In this document: positions 1 through 5,943 of the stretch, piece by piece | How the letters are laid out: every line of letters begins with the position of its first letter | Numbering within the stretch: the first letter of the stretch is position 1 | From: a bacterium | GTDB taxonomy: Bacteria > Dependentiae > Babeliae > Babeliales > UASB340 | Direction: 5' to 3' | Length of the DNA: 21,211 nucleotides | Assembly: GCA_030630075.1 (NCBI GenBank) | Contig: DAOVNS010000014.1 | Location: forward strand, 1 to 21,211 | Notes under the pieces: generated by a model | Told to the model about the DNA's origin: nothing | What the model saw: the letters and a program-made list of their open reading frames with translations, nothing else | Database searches by the model: none | Made by a program: the position numbers and the translations under genes

Positions 1-1590
1 CATAATCAGATCCTTTATATCGGTAAGGCAAAAAACCTAAAAAAGAGGGTTTTGAGTTACTTTAAAGGTATGGATACGAGTTCTAGTTCGATCGATTATA
101 AATCGTACGACTTTAAATCGCACATAATTACAAGCGCAAGTTGCAAAATTGATCATATTGTTACAAAAAACGAACTCGAAGCAATGCTTTTGGAAGCACA
201 ATTAATTCAAAGCAATCAACCAAAATTTAATATTTTACTAAAATCGGGTCAGCCATTTTTATATTTACTCATCACATCACCACAAAAAAAATTACCTGAA
301 ATAAAACTCGTTAGAACAAAAAAAGAGAAGGGTACTTATTTTGGTCCTTTTTTAGAAAAAACGCCCGCAAGAAAAGTTTATAATTTTATAACAAGAACTT
401 TTAAATTAACTTTGTGCAAACAAAAAATGGAATCGGGTTGTCTTGAATATCACATTGGAAATTGTGCAGGAAATTGTCGGACTGATTTTAATCAAGATGA
501 ATATTTAAAACGACTTAATTTAGCAAAAATTGCATTGCAGCAAGGACATAAAAAGTTTTTAAAACACTTAGGCTTAGAAATTGAAAAATGTAATGCAAAA
601 ATGAAGTTTGAAAAATCAAAAGAATTGCACGAATATTACAAAGCGTTTGAAAGAGTTTTTGAAGTTTTAGATACAACAAATTATCCAAATGCTCCAACAA
701 AAACTCTTGCACAAAAAGATATTTGGATTTTAGCAGAAGACAAAAAAACACTATTTTTATTTTTTGAATATAATGCAGCGATTAAAAAGAAAAGAATTTT
801 CTACTTTCCTGTGGCCGATACTAACGATTATCTAGACTACTTTTTGGGATATTACAGAAGTTTTTCTTGTCCAAATACAATTCTTGTAAATTTTGACTTC
901 CCAGGCTTCGCCGAGGCTTCGCCGGGTTCTTCTGCCAATATTTATACTAAAGAAGAAATATTGGCATCGAAAGATATTTATGAGCAGTTTTTAAAAAAAT
1001 GGCATAAAAAAGATTATAATGTTTCTATTATTAATCCAGAAGAAGGTCATTTTTTAAGCCTTATTAAACTTGCAACAATTCATATGCAGGAAGAAATTAA
1101 AAAACAAAAAACTCTAGCAAAATCATTGAAAAAGTTTTTAAAATTAGAAAATGAACCTCATGCAATTGATTGTTTTGATATTTCTCACAAGCAAGGAATG
1201 TTCCAAGTTGGTTCTTGTGTAAGGTTTAAAGATGGAGAACCTGATAAAGATAATTTTAGAAAATTTAAAATTAAAACAGTTGAACAACAAGATGATTATG
1301 CATGTTTACAAGAAATTGTAGAAAGAAGATATTTTAACTCAAAAGATATTCCTGATTTAATTTTAATTGATGGTGGAAAAGGGCAGTTAAGTTCTGTTTT
1401 GCATGTTTTGCCGAATGCACAAGTTATAAGTCTTGCAAAAAAAGAAGAGACAATTTTTTCTGAAAATTTACCAGAAGGTAAAAAATTAAATGAACACGAT
1501 TTTGTTGGTCAGGTTTTAATTGCGCTTCGTGATTATGCACACCACTTTGCAATCAGTTATCATCGAAAATTATCAAAGATTAAAAAATAA
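1..1590 (+). CDS. uvrC: UvrABC excinuclease subunit C (5'-truncated by window edge)
   Basis: UvrC makes the two incisions around a DNA lesion handed over by UvrA/UvrB. The frame is open from base 1, and the first codons (HNQILYIGKAKNLKKRV) are the second half of the GIY-YIG nuclease domain, so the true start lies upstream. Window codons C139, C147, C155 and C159 match the four-cysteine Fe-S region, followed by a degenerate UVR (UvrB-binding) helix around codons 185-215. The RNase H-like 5'-incision domain keeps D393 (CFDISH), D457 (LILIDGGKG) and H514 (RDYAHHFA), with spacing like the known catalytic triad. The protein stops about 15 residues after this histidine, so the C-terminal tandem HhH DNA-binding domain found in most UvrC proteins is absent. 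A 15-bp in-frame duplication (94-123) lengthens the loop after the GIY-YIG domain, and a GC-rich tandem repeat (903-924) lies in the linker before the nuclease domain. Confidence 0.95.
   Translation, partial: HNQILYIGKAKNLKKRVLSYFKGMDTSSSSIDYKSYDFKSHIITSASCKIDHIVTKNELEAMLLEAQLIQSNQPKFNILLKSGQPFLYLLITSPQKKLPEIKLVRTKKEKGTYFGPFLEKTPARKVYNFITRTFKLTLCKQKMESGCLEYHIGNCAGNCRTDFNQDEYLKRLNLAKIALQQGHKKFLKHLGLEIEKCNAKMKFEKSKELHEYYKAFERVFEVLDTTNYPNAPTKTLAQKDIWILAEDKKTLFLFFEYNAAIKKKRIFYFPVADTNDYLDYFLGYYRSFSCPNTILVNFDFPGFAEASPGSSANIYTKEEILASKDIYEQFLKKWHKKDYNVSIINPEEGHFLSLIKLATIHMQEEIKKQKTLAKSLKKFLKLENEPHAIDCFDISHKQGMFQVGSCVRFKDGEPDKDNFRKFKIKTVEQQDDYACLQEIVERRYFNSKDIPDLILIDGGKGQLSSVLHVLPNAQVISLAKKEETIFSENLPEGKKLNEHDFVGQVLIALRDYAHHFAISYHRKLSKIKK
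94..123 (+). repeat. 15-bp tandem duplication inside uvrC
   Basis: Two adjacent 15-bp units (94-108 and 109-123) match at 12 of 15 bases and encode DYKSY-DFKSH in frame. E. coli UvrC, as remembered, has a segment roughly ten residues shorter here, which fits an insertion. Confidence 0.6.
903..924 (+). repeat. GC-rich 11-bp tandem repeat in uvrC linker
   Basis: The unit aggcttcgccg occurs twice without mismatch at 903-913 and 914-924, encoding part of PGFAEASPGSSA. The GC content contrasts sharply with the surrounding gene. The sequence resembles the reverse complement of cgaagccttggcgaagtc near 3640, so both may be copies of one dispersed element. Confidence 0.6.
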
Positions 1591-1603
1591 TATATTTATA
1601 TTA

Positions 1604-1632
1604 TTGCAATTCTGTATTCAAAAAAATAAAAT
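1604..1632 (+). promoter_or_regulatory. Probable sigma70-type promoter of the tandem ATPase gene
   Basis: TTGCAA (1604-1609), a 17-bp spacer and TAAAAT (1627-1632) form a good -35/-10 pair between uvrC and the gene starting at 1686. The long A-tract in the spacer is typical for this AT-rich sequence, so chance similarity cannot be excluded. Confidence 0.5.
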
Positions 1633-1685
1633 ATATTTCAAAAAAATAATCTAATTTTTTTAATAAAAAAGATTGAGGAGAGAAG

Positions 1686-2831
1686 ATGTTAAAAAGATCA
1701 AATCTTTTAGTTGGTTTATTTCTGTGCAGTTTATGTTTTAAGGGAATAGTTTTAACTAAGCCTATAAAAATTGTTTTAGCTGGTGGACCACAAACAGGAA
1801 AAACTACTACCAAAAATAGATTCAAAGAACTTGGATATCAAACAACAGATGAAGCCGCAACTTATCATATAAAGCAAGAATTGAATAAGGGAAACCCTCA
1901 TCCCGCAAATAATCGGGCAACTTTTCAAGAAAATATCAGAAAAACTCAAATGGCATTAGAAGCCGAACTAAAAGAAGAATCGGAAGCGTTTTTAGATCGT
2001 GGAATAATCGATGGGATTGCCTATTACAAACTTGATGGAATAGATACTCCAGAAGAGCTAATATCCTTGGCTCAAGATAATAGATATGACTATGTTTTTC
2101 TTTTCGATTTTGTATCTTCATTAGATTCTTTTAGATCGAATGAAGTAAGTCCAGAAGATTTTGTAACGGCACAAAAAATCCAACAATTTGTAATCGAATC
2201 GTATAAAGAATATGGCTATGAGCCAAGTATGGTTCCAGCAATGTCTGTTGATGATAGAGTTGAATTTATTTTGGATAAAGTTAAAGAATTAAAGAAACAA
2301 AATCCAATAAAACATGTAATAACCGGTGGACCAGGAACAGGAAAAACTACGCTTATTAATGAATTAAAAAAAATGGGACACAAGACTGTTGTAGAAGCTG
2401 CCACATTTATTATTACCGAGGACTTAAAAAATAGTGGAGAAAATCCAAATAAGCACCCAGAAACTTTTCAGGCCAAAGTTGCAATAAAACAAATAGAACA
2501 TGAATCTGTTTTAGATTCTAAAGACGAAGCATTTCTTGATAGAGGAATAGTTGATGGAATTGCGTATTCAAAATTTTATAACAATCCAGCTCCTAAAGAA
2601 TTAACTGATTATGTTGAAAACGAAAGTAATAAATACAGAACTATTTTTATGTTAGATCCTATAGATTCGTATGAAGAAAATGAAGTAAGGCTTGAATCAA
2701 AAGAAGATGCGCAAAAACTTCATGATGCAATTAAGTTGGCATACGAAGATCTTGGATATAATGTAGTAGATGTTCCATTCCTTACTGTTGCGCAAAGAGT
2801 TCAGTTTATTTTGGACAAAATTAAAGCTTAA
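1686..2831 (+). CDS. Exported protein with two tandem NadR/AAA_28-like P-loop ATPase domains
   Basis: The start follows a clear SD (gaggag). Residues 1-24 look like a signal peptide or anchor: a basic MLKRSN, then the hydrophobic LLVGLFLCSLCF. Two homologous P-loop units about 181 residues apart follow. Walker A motifs are GGPQTGKTT (33-41) and GGPGTGKTT (214-222), each followed by an EAAT segment and a strongly conserved FLDRGI(I/V)DGIAY block (102-113 and 283-294), and each unit ends with a similar RV(E/Q)FILDK helix. This pattern fits the AAA_28/NadR-kinase-like P-loop family, which includes nucleotide or nucleoside kinases and TTD14-like GTP-binding proteins. The substrate cannot be inferred. 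Both P-loops are intact, so both units may bind nucleotide. An N-terminal export signal on a P-loop enzyme is odd, because the periplasm lacks ATP; secretion into a host cell is one explanation. Confidence 0.75.
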   Translation: MLKRSNLLVGLFLCSLCFKGIVLTKPIKIVLAGGPQTGKTTTKNRFKELGYQTTDEAATYHIKQELNKGNPHPANNRATFQENIRKTQMALEAELKEESEAFLDRGIIDGIAYYKLDGIDTPEELISLAQDNRYDYVFLFDFVSSLDSFRSNEVSPEDFVTAQKIQQFVIESYKEYGYEPSMVPAMSVDDRVEFILDKVKELKKQNPIKHVITGGPGTGKTTLINELKKMGHKTVVEAATFIITEDLKNSGENPNKHPETFQAKVAIKQIEHESVLDSKDEAFLDRGIVDGIAYSKFYNNPAPKELTDYVENESNKYRTIFMLDPIDSYEENEVRLESKEDAQKLHDAIKLAYEDLGYNVVDVPFLTVAQRVQFILDKIKA

Positions 2832-2864
2832 AAATAAGAAAAAATAACGCAATTCTTGCAATTC

Positions 2865-2901
2865 AATCTCCAAAAACACAAAGATATTAGAAAAGGAGAT
2901 T
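2865..2901 (+). promoter_or_regulatory. Inverted repeat that can mask the SD of the 78-aa gene
   Basis: aatctcc (2865-2871) is complementary to ggagatt (2895-2901), which carries the SD of the ATG at 2906. The loop is 23 nt. The left arm sits in ttcaatctcc, which also occurs in front of the second C11 peptidase gene (around 17905-17914). Confidence 0.4.
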
Positions 2902-2905
2902 TTTC

Positions 2906-3142
2906 ATGAAAAAAGTTTTATGTATCATAAATGCCATTGTTTTTTCTTTTGCCATGTTTTCTGCAAATGCAATGGGGTTGCTTTTTCCATCTCCAAATAT
3001 AACGGTGAGTGGTCTTGATAAGGCGAAGAGTCTTTTGAGATCCGTGTTTGTTTTGGAGGTCATAAAAATTATTTTGTTAATAGCAATACTAGTTTTTGCA
3101 ATTAAAATTTCTTGCACTCTGAAAAAGATTCTTAAAAAATAG
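2906..3142 (+). CDS. Small exported membrane protein (signal peptide plus one C-terminal TM helix)
   Basis: A 78-residue protein with a strong SD (aaaaggagat) before the ATG. Residues 1-22 form a signal peptide ending in SANA, followed by about 25 polar residues and then one TM segment (IKIILLIAILVFAIKI) and a basic tail (KKILKK). No domain is recognised. Its layout is the same as that of the next gene, so the two may be functionally related, although their sequences are not obviously similar. The stop codon lies inside a 15-bp tandem duplication (3127-3156). Confidence 0.65.
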   Translation: MKKVLCIINAIVFSFAMFSANAMGLLFPSPNITVSGLDKAKSLLRSVFVLEVIKIILLIAILVFAIKISCTLKKILKK

Positions 3143-3156
3143 ATACTTAAAAAGTA
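3127..3156 (+). repeat. 15-bp tandem duplication across a stop codon
   Basis: Units 3127-3141 and 3142-3156 match at 13 of 15 bases. The first contains most of the stop codon of the 78-aa gene, and the second recreates a TAG. Confidence 0.55.
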
Positions 3157-3186
3157 GAATTCAGGTTAATTAAAAAAAGGGGAATT

Positions 3187-3432
3187 ATGAATAAATTGTT
3201 TTTAATTTTTTATACGTTATTTTTTACAACAATAAATAGTTTGCTTCTTGCTCAAGGCGGTCCAATGGCTGCGCAAAATGGTCGCGGTTTTGGCAGAGGA
3301 TATTTCAACAGATGTTTGGGCTACATGAGAGGTGGAATGGGCAAATTCATGTGGTTTGTAATTTTATTGTTGGTAATTGTTGTGATTGTTTTAGGAGTGA
3401 TGCTTTATAAAAATAATAATCATAAGAAATAA
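3187..3432 (+). CDS. Small exported Gly/Arg-rich membrane protein
   Basis: An 81-residue protein with an SD-like agggga shortly before the ATG. Residues 1-22 look like a signal peptide ending LLLAQ. A Gly/Arg-rich segment follows (GRGFGRGYFNRCLGYMRGG), then one strong TM helix (WFVILLLVIVVIVLGVML) and a short polar tail. No family is recognised. It lies 44 bp after the similarly built 78-aa gene and is followed by a terminator, so the two may be co-transcribed. Confidence 0.65.
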   Translation: MNKLFLIFYTLFFTTINSLLLAQGGPMAAQNGRGFGRGYFNRCLGYMRGGMGKFMWFVILLLVIVVIVLGVMLYKNNNHKK

Positions 3433-3460
3433 TAGAACAGCGCTTAATAGAACAGAGCTT
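3431..3460 (+). repeat. 15-bp tandem duplication after a stop codon
   Basis: Units 3431-3445 and 3446-3460 differ at one base (aatagaacagcgctt versus aatagaacagagctt). The repeat overlaps the end of the 81-aa gene and leads into the terminator-bearing repeat. Confidence 0.75.
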
Positions 3461-3486
3461 ACGCACTGCTCTAAATACTGAGTGCC

Positions 3487-3509
3487 GCCTCCTTGCGGAG
3501 GCTTTTTTT
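3487..3509 (+). terminator. Rho-independent terminator after the two small membrane-protein genes
   Basis: The stem gcctcc-ttgc-ggaggc (3487-3502) is followed directly by a T7 run on the plus strand. It closes the 2906-3432 gene pair. Confidence 0.85.
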
Positions 3510-3582
3510 ATAATCGAATATTATTTTTGAATATTATATTTATTTTTTGATCTAAAGATTTTTAGCTGATTTTTTTTAAATT

Positions 3583-3603
3583 AAAAAGCCTCCGTGAGGA
3601 GGC
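3583..3603 (-). terminator. Rho-independent terminator of the minus-strand secreted-protein genes
   Basis: Read on the minus strand, gcctcc-tcac-ggaggc is followed by T5. It uses the same six-base stem as the plus-strand terminator at 3487-3502, pointing toward it. Confidence 0.75.
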
Positions 3604-3676
3604 GATGCTATGTATTTAGCGCAGTGCAGCCTGTCGGTCGAAGCCTTGGCGAAGTCTGATAAGCGCTGTGCTTTTT

Positions 3677-4105
3677 TTAATCCTGAACAAAATAAATGGT
3701 TCCTTCAACAGGATCTGAATTTGTTAAAGTTACGTTGATAGAATAAGTTGTATCGGATAATGGTTGCACGATTTTAATGCGATTACCGCTATCATCTGCA
3801 TTTGGATCTGGCCAAAAATGCTTATTTCCATCTTCATCTTTAAAACCAACTTTTGTAGTAATAATAACATGTTGTCCTGGTTCTATTTCAAAACCAATTG
3901 GATGTTCAACTATATTCGTAAAGTCATATGTTTTATCAATTTTGTTTTTTACTTTGTCTTGAATTTGAACTTGAACCAAAACAATAGGTTCTGATTTGTA
4001 GGGAAATCCATTTAGCGATTCTGATTGAATATTGACTGTTATTTTTGAAGCAAAAGAATTTGAAAATAGAAAAAGAGAATAGATTAAAAAAAATATTTTT
4101 TTCAT
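3677..4105 (-). CDS. Small secreted protein, paralogue of the 4181-4573 gene
   Basis: A 142-residue protein with a signal peptide (MKKIFFLIYSLFLF..FAS) and a mature part rich in alternating hydrophobic residues, consistent with a beta-sandwich. The SD agggag precedes the ATG. It aligns along its length with the neighbouring minus-strand gene: PIGFEIEPGQHVIITTKVG corresponds to PLRFTFTPGDTIQISARVG, and both end with a TYxIN strand followed by a Pro-Val turn. No known family is recognised. Surface, periplasmic or secreted location is inferred only from the signal peptide. Confidence 0.7.
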   Translation of the reverse strand: MKKIFFLIYSLFLFSNSFASKITVNIQSESLNGFPYKSEPIVLVQVQIQDKVKNKIDKTYDFTNIVEHPIGFEIEPGQHVIITTKVGFKDEDGNKHFWPDPNADDSGNRIKIVQPLSDTTYSINVTLTNSDPVEGTIYFVQD

Positions 4106-4135
4106 AATTTATTCTCCCTGTTTTTAAATTTTGTA

Positions 4136-4158
4136 AAAGGCCCTGCACTGTAGGACCT
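4136..4158 (-). terminator. Hairpin between the two secreted-protein genes, possible terminator
   Basis: On the minus strand AAAGGTCCT and AGGGCCTTT pair (one G-U) around a 7-nt loop, followed by a short T stretch. It may end or attenuate the 4181-4573 transcript before the 3677-4105 gene. Confidence 0.5.
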
Positions 4159-4180
4159 TTTACTTTTTAGTTATTTATTT

Positions 4181-4573
4181 TTATTGAATAGAAACGGGTC
4201 CACCAGTAGGGTAGTTTATATTGTAAGTGGCATTGGCTTGTGGCGATACAGTAATTGTTTCTGTTGCCCCTAAATAATCTACATTTTCACCAATTCCCGT
4301 TACTAGCCATCTACCAACTCTTGCAGATATTTGAATTGTGTCACCAGGTGTAAAAGTGAATCTCAAGGGTGCATTTAGAATACTTTGATAACCGCCAGAA
4401 CCGTAAGTTGCCAATGTTCCGTTAATTTTTATATTAACTTCAACGACTTGCGTGCTTCCCGCAGGAATTCCTGAAACATTACCTGTTTGAATAGTTAAAG
4501 TTGCAGCGGAACATGCTGAATTTAGACCGAGAAACACTAGAAGAAATGTTCCCAATAACATTAATTTTTTCAT
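4181..4573 (-). CDS. Small secreted protein, paralogue of the 3677-4105 gene
   Basis: A 130-residue protein with a good SD (aggaggg) and a signal peptide (MKKLMLLGTFLLVFLGLNSACSA) probably cleaved before ATL. The cysteine does not sit in a convincing lipobox. The mature part is Gly/Thr/Ile-rich and predicted to be all beta, with the PGDTIQISARVG strand pair shared with its downstream paralogue. No family is recognised. A second SD-like segment in the same local context (ttattcgccccctcaaaa, plus-strand 4613-4630) lies 40 bp upstream of the real one (4573-4590), as if the translation-initiation region had been duplicated. Confidence 0.7.
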   Translation of the reverse strand: MKKLMLLGTFLLVFLGLNSACSAATLTIQTGNVSGIPAGSTQVVEVNIKINGTLATYGSGGYQSILNAPLRFTFTPGDTIQISARVGRWLVTGIGENVDYLGATETITVSPQANATYNINYPTGGPVSIQ

Positions 4574-4713
4574 TATTCGCCCTCCTAAAAAAATATTAAT
4601 TTTATAAAAGTTTTATTCGCCCCCTCAAAACTTTTCTTTTCATCTTCAATTTAATACTTTGCGTGCCCTAAAATCAACAAATAGATTATTTAATAACCGC
4701 AATTCGCAATATT

Positions 4714-4743
4714 TTGACGAATTTTATATATTAACCTTAAAAT
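4714..4743 (+). promoter_or_regulatory. Probable promoter of the ATP synthase membrane cassette
   Basis: TTGACG (4714-4719), an 18-bp spacer and TAAAAT (4738-4743) lie 24 bp before the ATG at 4767. It is the best promoter match upstream of atpB and supports the short start for the first gene. Confidence 0.55.
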
Positions 4744-4766
4744 TACCCATAAAACTGAAGAAAAAA

Positions 4767-5054
4767 ATGTTTATTATTGCTATAAAATCTATATTAATTG
4801 GTCTGATTTTTGGTCTTTTATACTCGAAACTTTTTATTTATAAGACCAAAAGAATGTTTCCGGTGGGTCAGGAACCGACAAAAGCCAACTATTTTAAGGT
4901 AATTACTCTATCCATTCTAAGTTATCTTCTGTTATTCGGTTTATTTTTGTTTTTGATTTTCAAACTAAATGTAAATGTGTTAATTGTCTTACTAACTTTT
5001 ATCATTTCATTTTGGTGTTATATTTTACTTGTTACCAGTATTAAAAAGGCTTAG
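4767..5054 (+). CDS. AtpI/AtpR-like three-helix membrane protein upstream of atpB
   Basis: From the ATG at 4767 the product is 95 residues with three TM segments (about 2-25, 50-72 and 74-93) and a basic loop (YKTKRMF) after helix 1. The reading frame extends back to a TTG at 4659, but that would place the probable promoter inside the gene, so the ATG is preferred. Its position directly before subunits a and c is where AtpI (c-ring assembly) or AtpR of N-type ATPases is found. The GLIFGLLYSKLFIY pattern of helix 1 resembles the AtpR first helix, but the conserved arginines expected in AtpR helices are not evident. The assignment rests mainly on context and topology. Confidence 0.5.
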   Translation: MFIIAIKSILIGLIFGLLYSKLFIYKTKRMFPVGQEPTKANYFKVITLSILSYLLLFGLFLFLIFKLNVNVLIVLLTFIISFWCYILLVTSIKKA

Positions 5055-5071
5055 CTGCTAAGAAAAGCTTG

Positions 5072-5101
5072 GGCTTAAAAAGGTAAGGCTTAAAAAAATG
5101 A
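5072..5101 (+). repeat. 15-bp tandem duplication covering the atpB start
   Basis: Units 5072-5086 (ggcttaaaaaggtaa) and 5087-5101 (ggcttaaaaaaatga) match at about 13 of 15 bases. The second unit contains the atpB ATG, and a degenerate third copy may precede them near 5048. A-richness lowers confidence. Confidence 0.45.
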
Positions 5102-5943
5102 AAATATCTATATTCGATGAAAGAGTAATAAAACCGCTCGAAGGTTTTGGTCTTGCTCATCCCTTTTGGAGTATGCACATAGACACTCTGCGCAATACAT
5201 GGATTGCAATGGGAATAATGTTTGTGCTGGTTTTAATTGGCGGTTATTTTTTACGGAAAAAAGTAAACGTTGTTGCATTGATTTTCGAAAAATCAGTTAG
5301 CTTTTTTGATGATTTGTGTAAAGAATCTTTCGGCGGACAATTTAAATATAAATATTTCAGTTTTGTTTCAACAATATTCTTTTTTACTTTAGCCGGATGT
5401 TTGATTGGATTGCTTCCTTATTGCGATGAAACAACAAAAGATCTAAATACAACTTTGGCTCTTGGTTGTCTTAGTTTTTTCTATGTTCAATATCAAAAAA
5501 TACGTATTCATGGTTTTGTTGCATTCTTAAAAGAATTCACTGAGCCATTCGTTGTTTTGCTTCCGTTAAATATAATTGGTGAATTTGCAAAAGTAGCATC
5601 AATGTCTTTTAGGTTATTTGGTAACATTTTGGGTGGTGCAATAATATTTTTAATAATTATTAATGCATTAGAACCGTTCAAGACTTATTTTGTAATATTT
5701 GCGCTATCTACTTTATTTATTTATTGGATTGCAACAAAAATTATAGATTTTCATAAACACAAAATTATAAATATTTTTTTCAAAACACTGTTAATTGTGG
5801 TTTTCTTTCTAGCAAGTACACAAATATTTTTTGGAATATTCGAAGGTTTTGTACAATCTTTTGTTATTGCAATGTTAACAATTACTTATCTTGCTGTAGC
5901 AATTCAAGAAGAAGACAAAGATGAGGGGACTGCGGTATGTTAG
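5098..5943 (+). CDS. atpB: F-type ATP synthase subunit a
   Basis: Subunit a forms the proton or sodium half-channels beside the c ring. The 281-residue product has about six hydrophobic segments. It carries the essential arginine R172 in SFRLFGNILGG, preceded by LPLNIIGEFAK, and the DLNTTLALG motif (115-123), all diagnostic for F-type subunit a. Length is normal. The stop codon overlaps the start of the c-subunit gene (ATGTTAG), implying translational coupling. No genes for b, delta, alpha, gamma, beta or epsilon follow, so the ATP synthase genes are split between loci or the rest is missing; the window cannot decide. Confidence 0.95.
   Translation: MKISIFDERVIKPLEGFGLAHPFWSMHIDTLRNTWIAMGIMFVLVLIGGYFLRKKVNVVALIFEKSVSFFDDLCKESFGGQFKYKYFSFVSTIFFFTLAGCLIGLLPYCDETTKDLNTTLALGCLSFFYVQYQKIRIHGFVAFLKEFTEPFVVLLPLNIIGEFAKVASMSFRLFGNILGGAIIFLIIINALEPFKTYFVIFALSTLFIYWIATKIIDFHKHKIINIFFKTLLIVVFFLASTQIFFGIFEGFVQSFVIAMLTITYLAVAIQEEDKDEGTAVC

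Larger units (their letters stand above)
3437..3670. repeat. Inverted pair of terminator-bearing repeat copies
   Basis: The left copy (about 3437-3509, plus) and the right copy (about 3583-3670, minus) share agcgctta, then gcactgc-ctaaatac, then the cgcctcc/ggaggc terminator and T-run, in the same order. The right copy carries about 16 extra bases containing a gacttcgccaaggcttcg-like palindrome. The spacer 3510-3582 is AT-rich with no gene. Confidence 0.65.

Noticed and set aside
1586..1605. 9-bp AT-only palindrome at the uvrC stop codon as a terminator
   Set aside because: The stem has no G-C pair and no T-run follows; such palindromes are common by chance in this composition.
4659..4766. 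TTG-initiated extension of the AtpI/AtpR-like gene
   Set aside because: No SD before the TTG, the N-terminal extension is not membrane-like, and the best promoter (4714-4743) would lie inside it.
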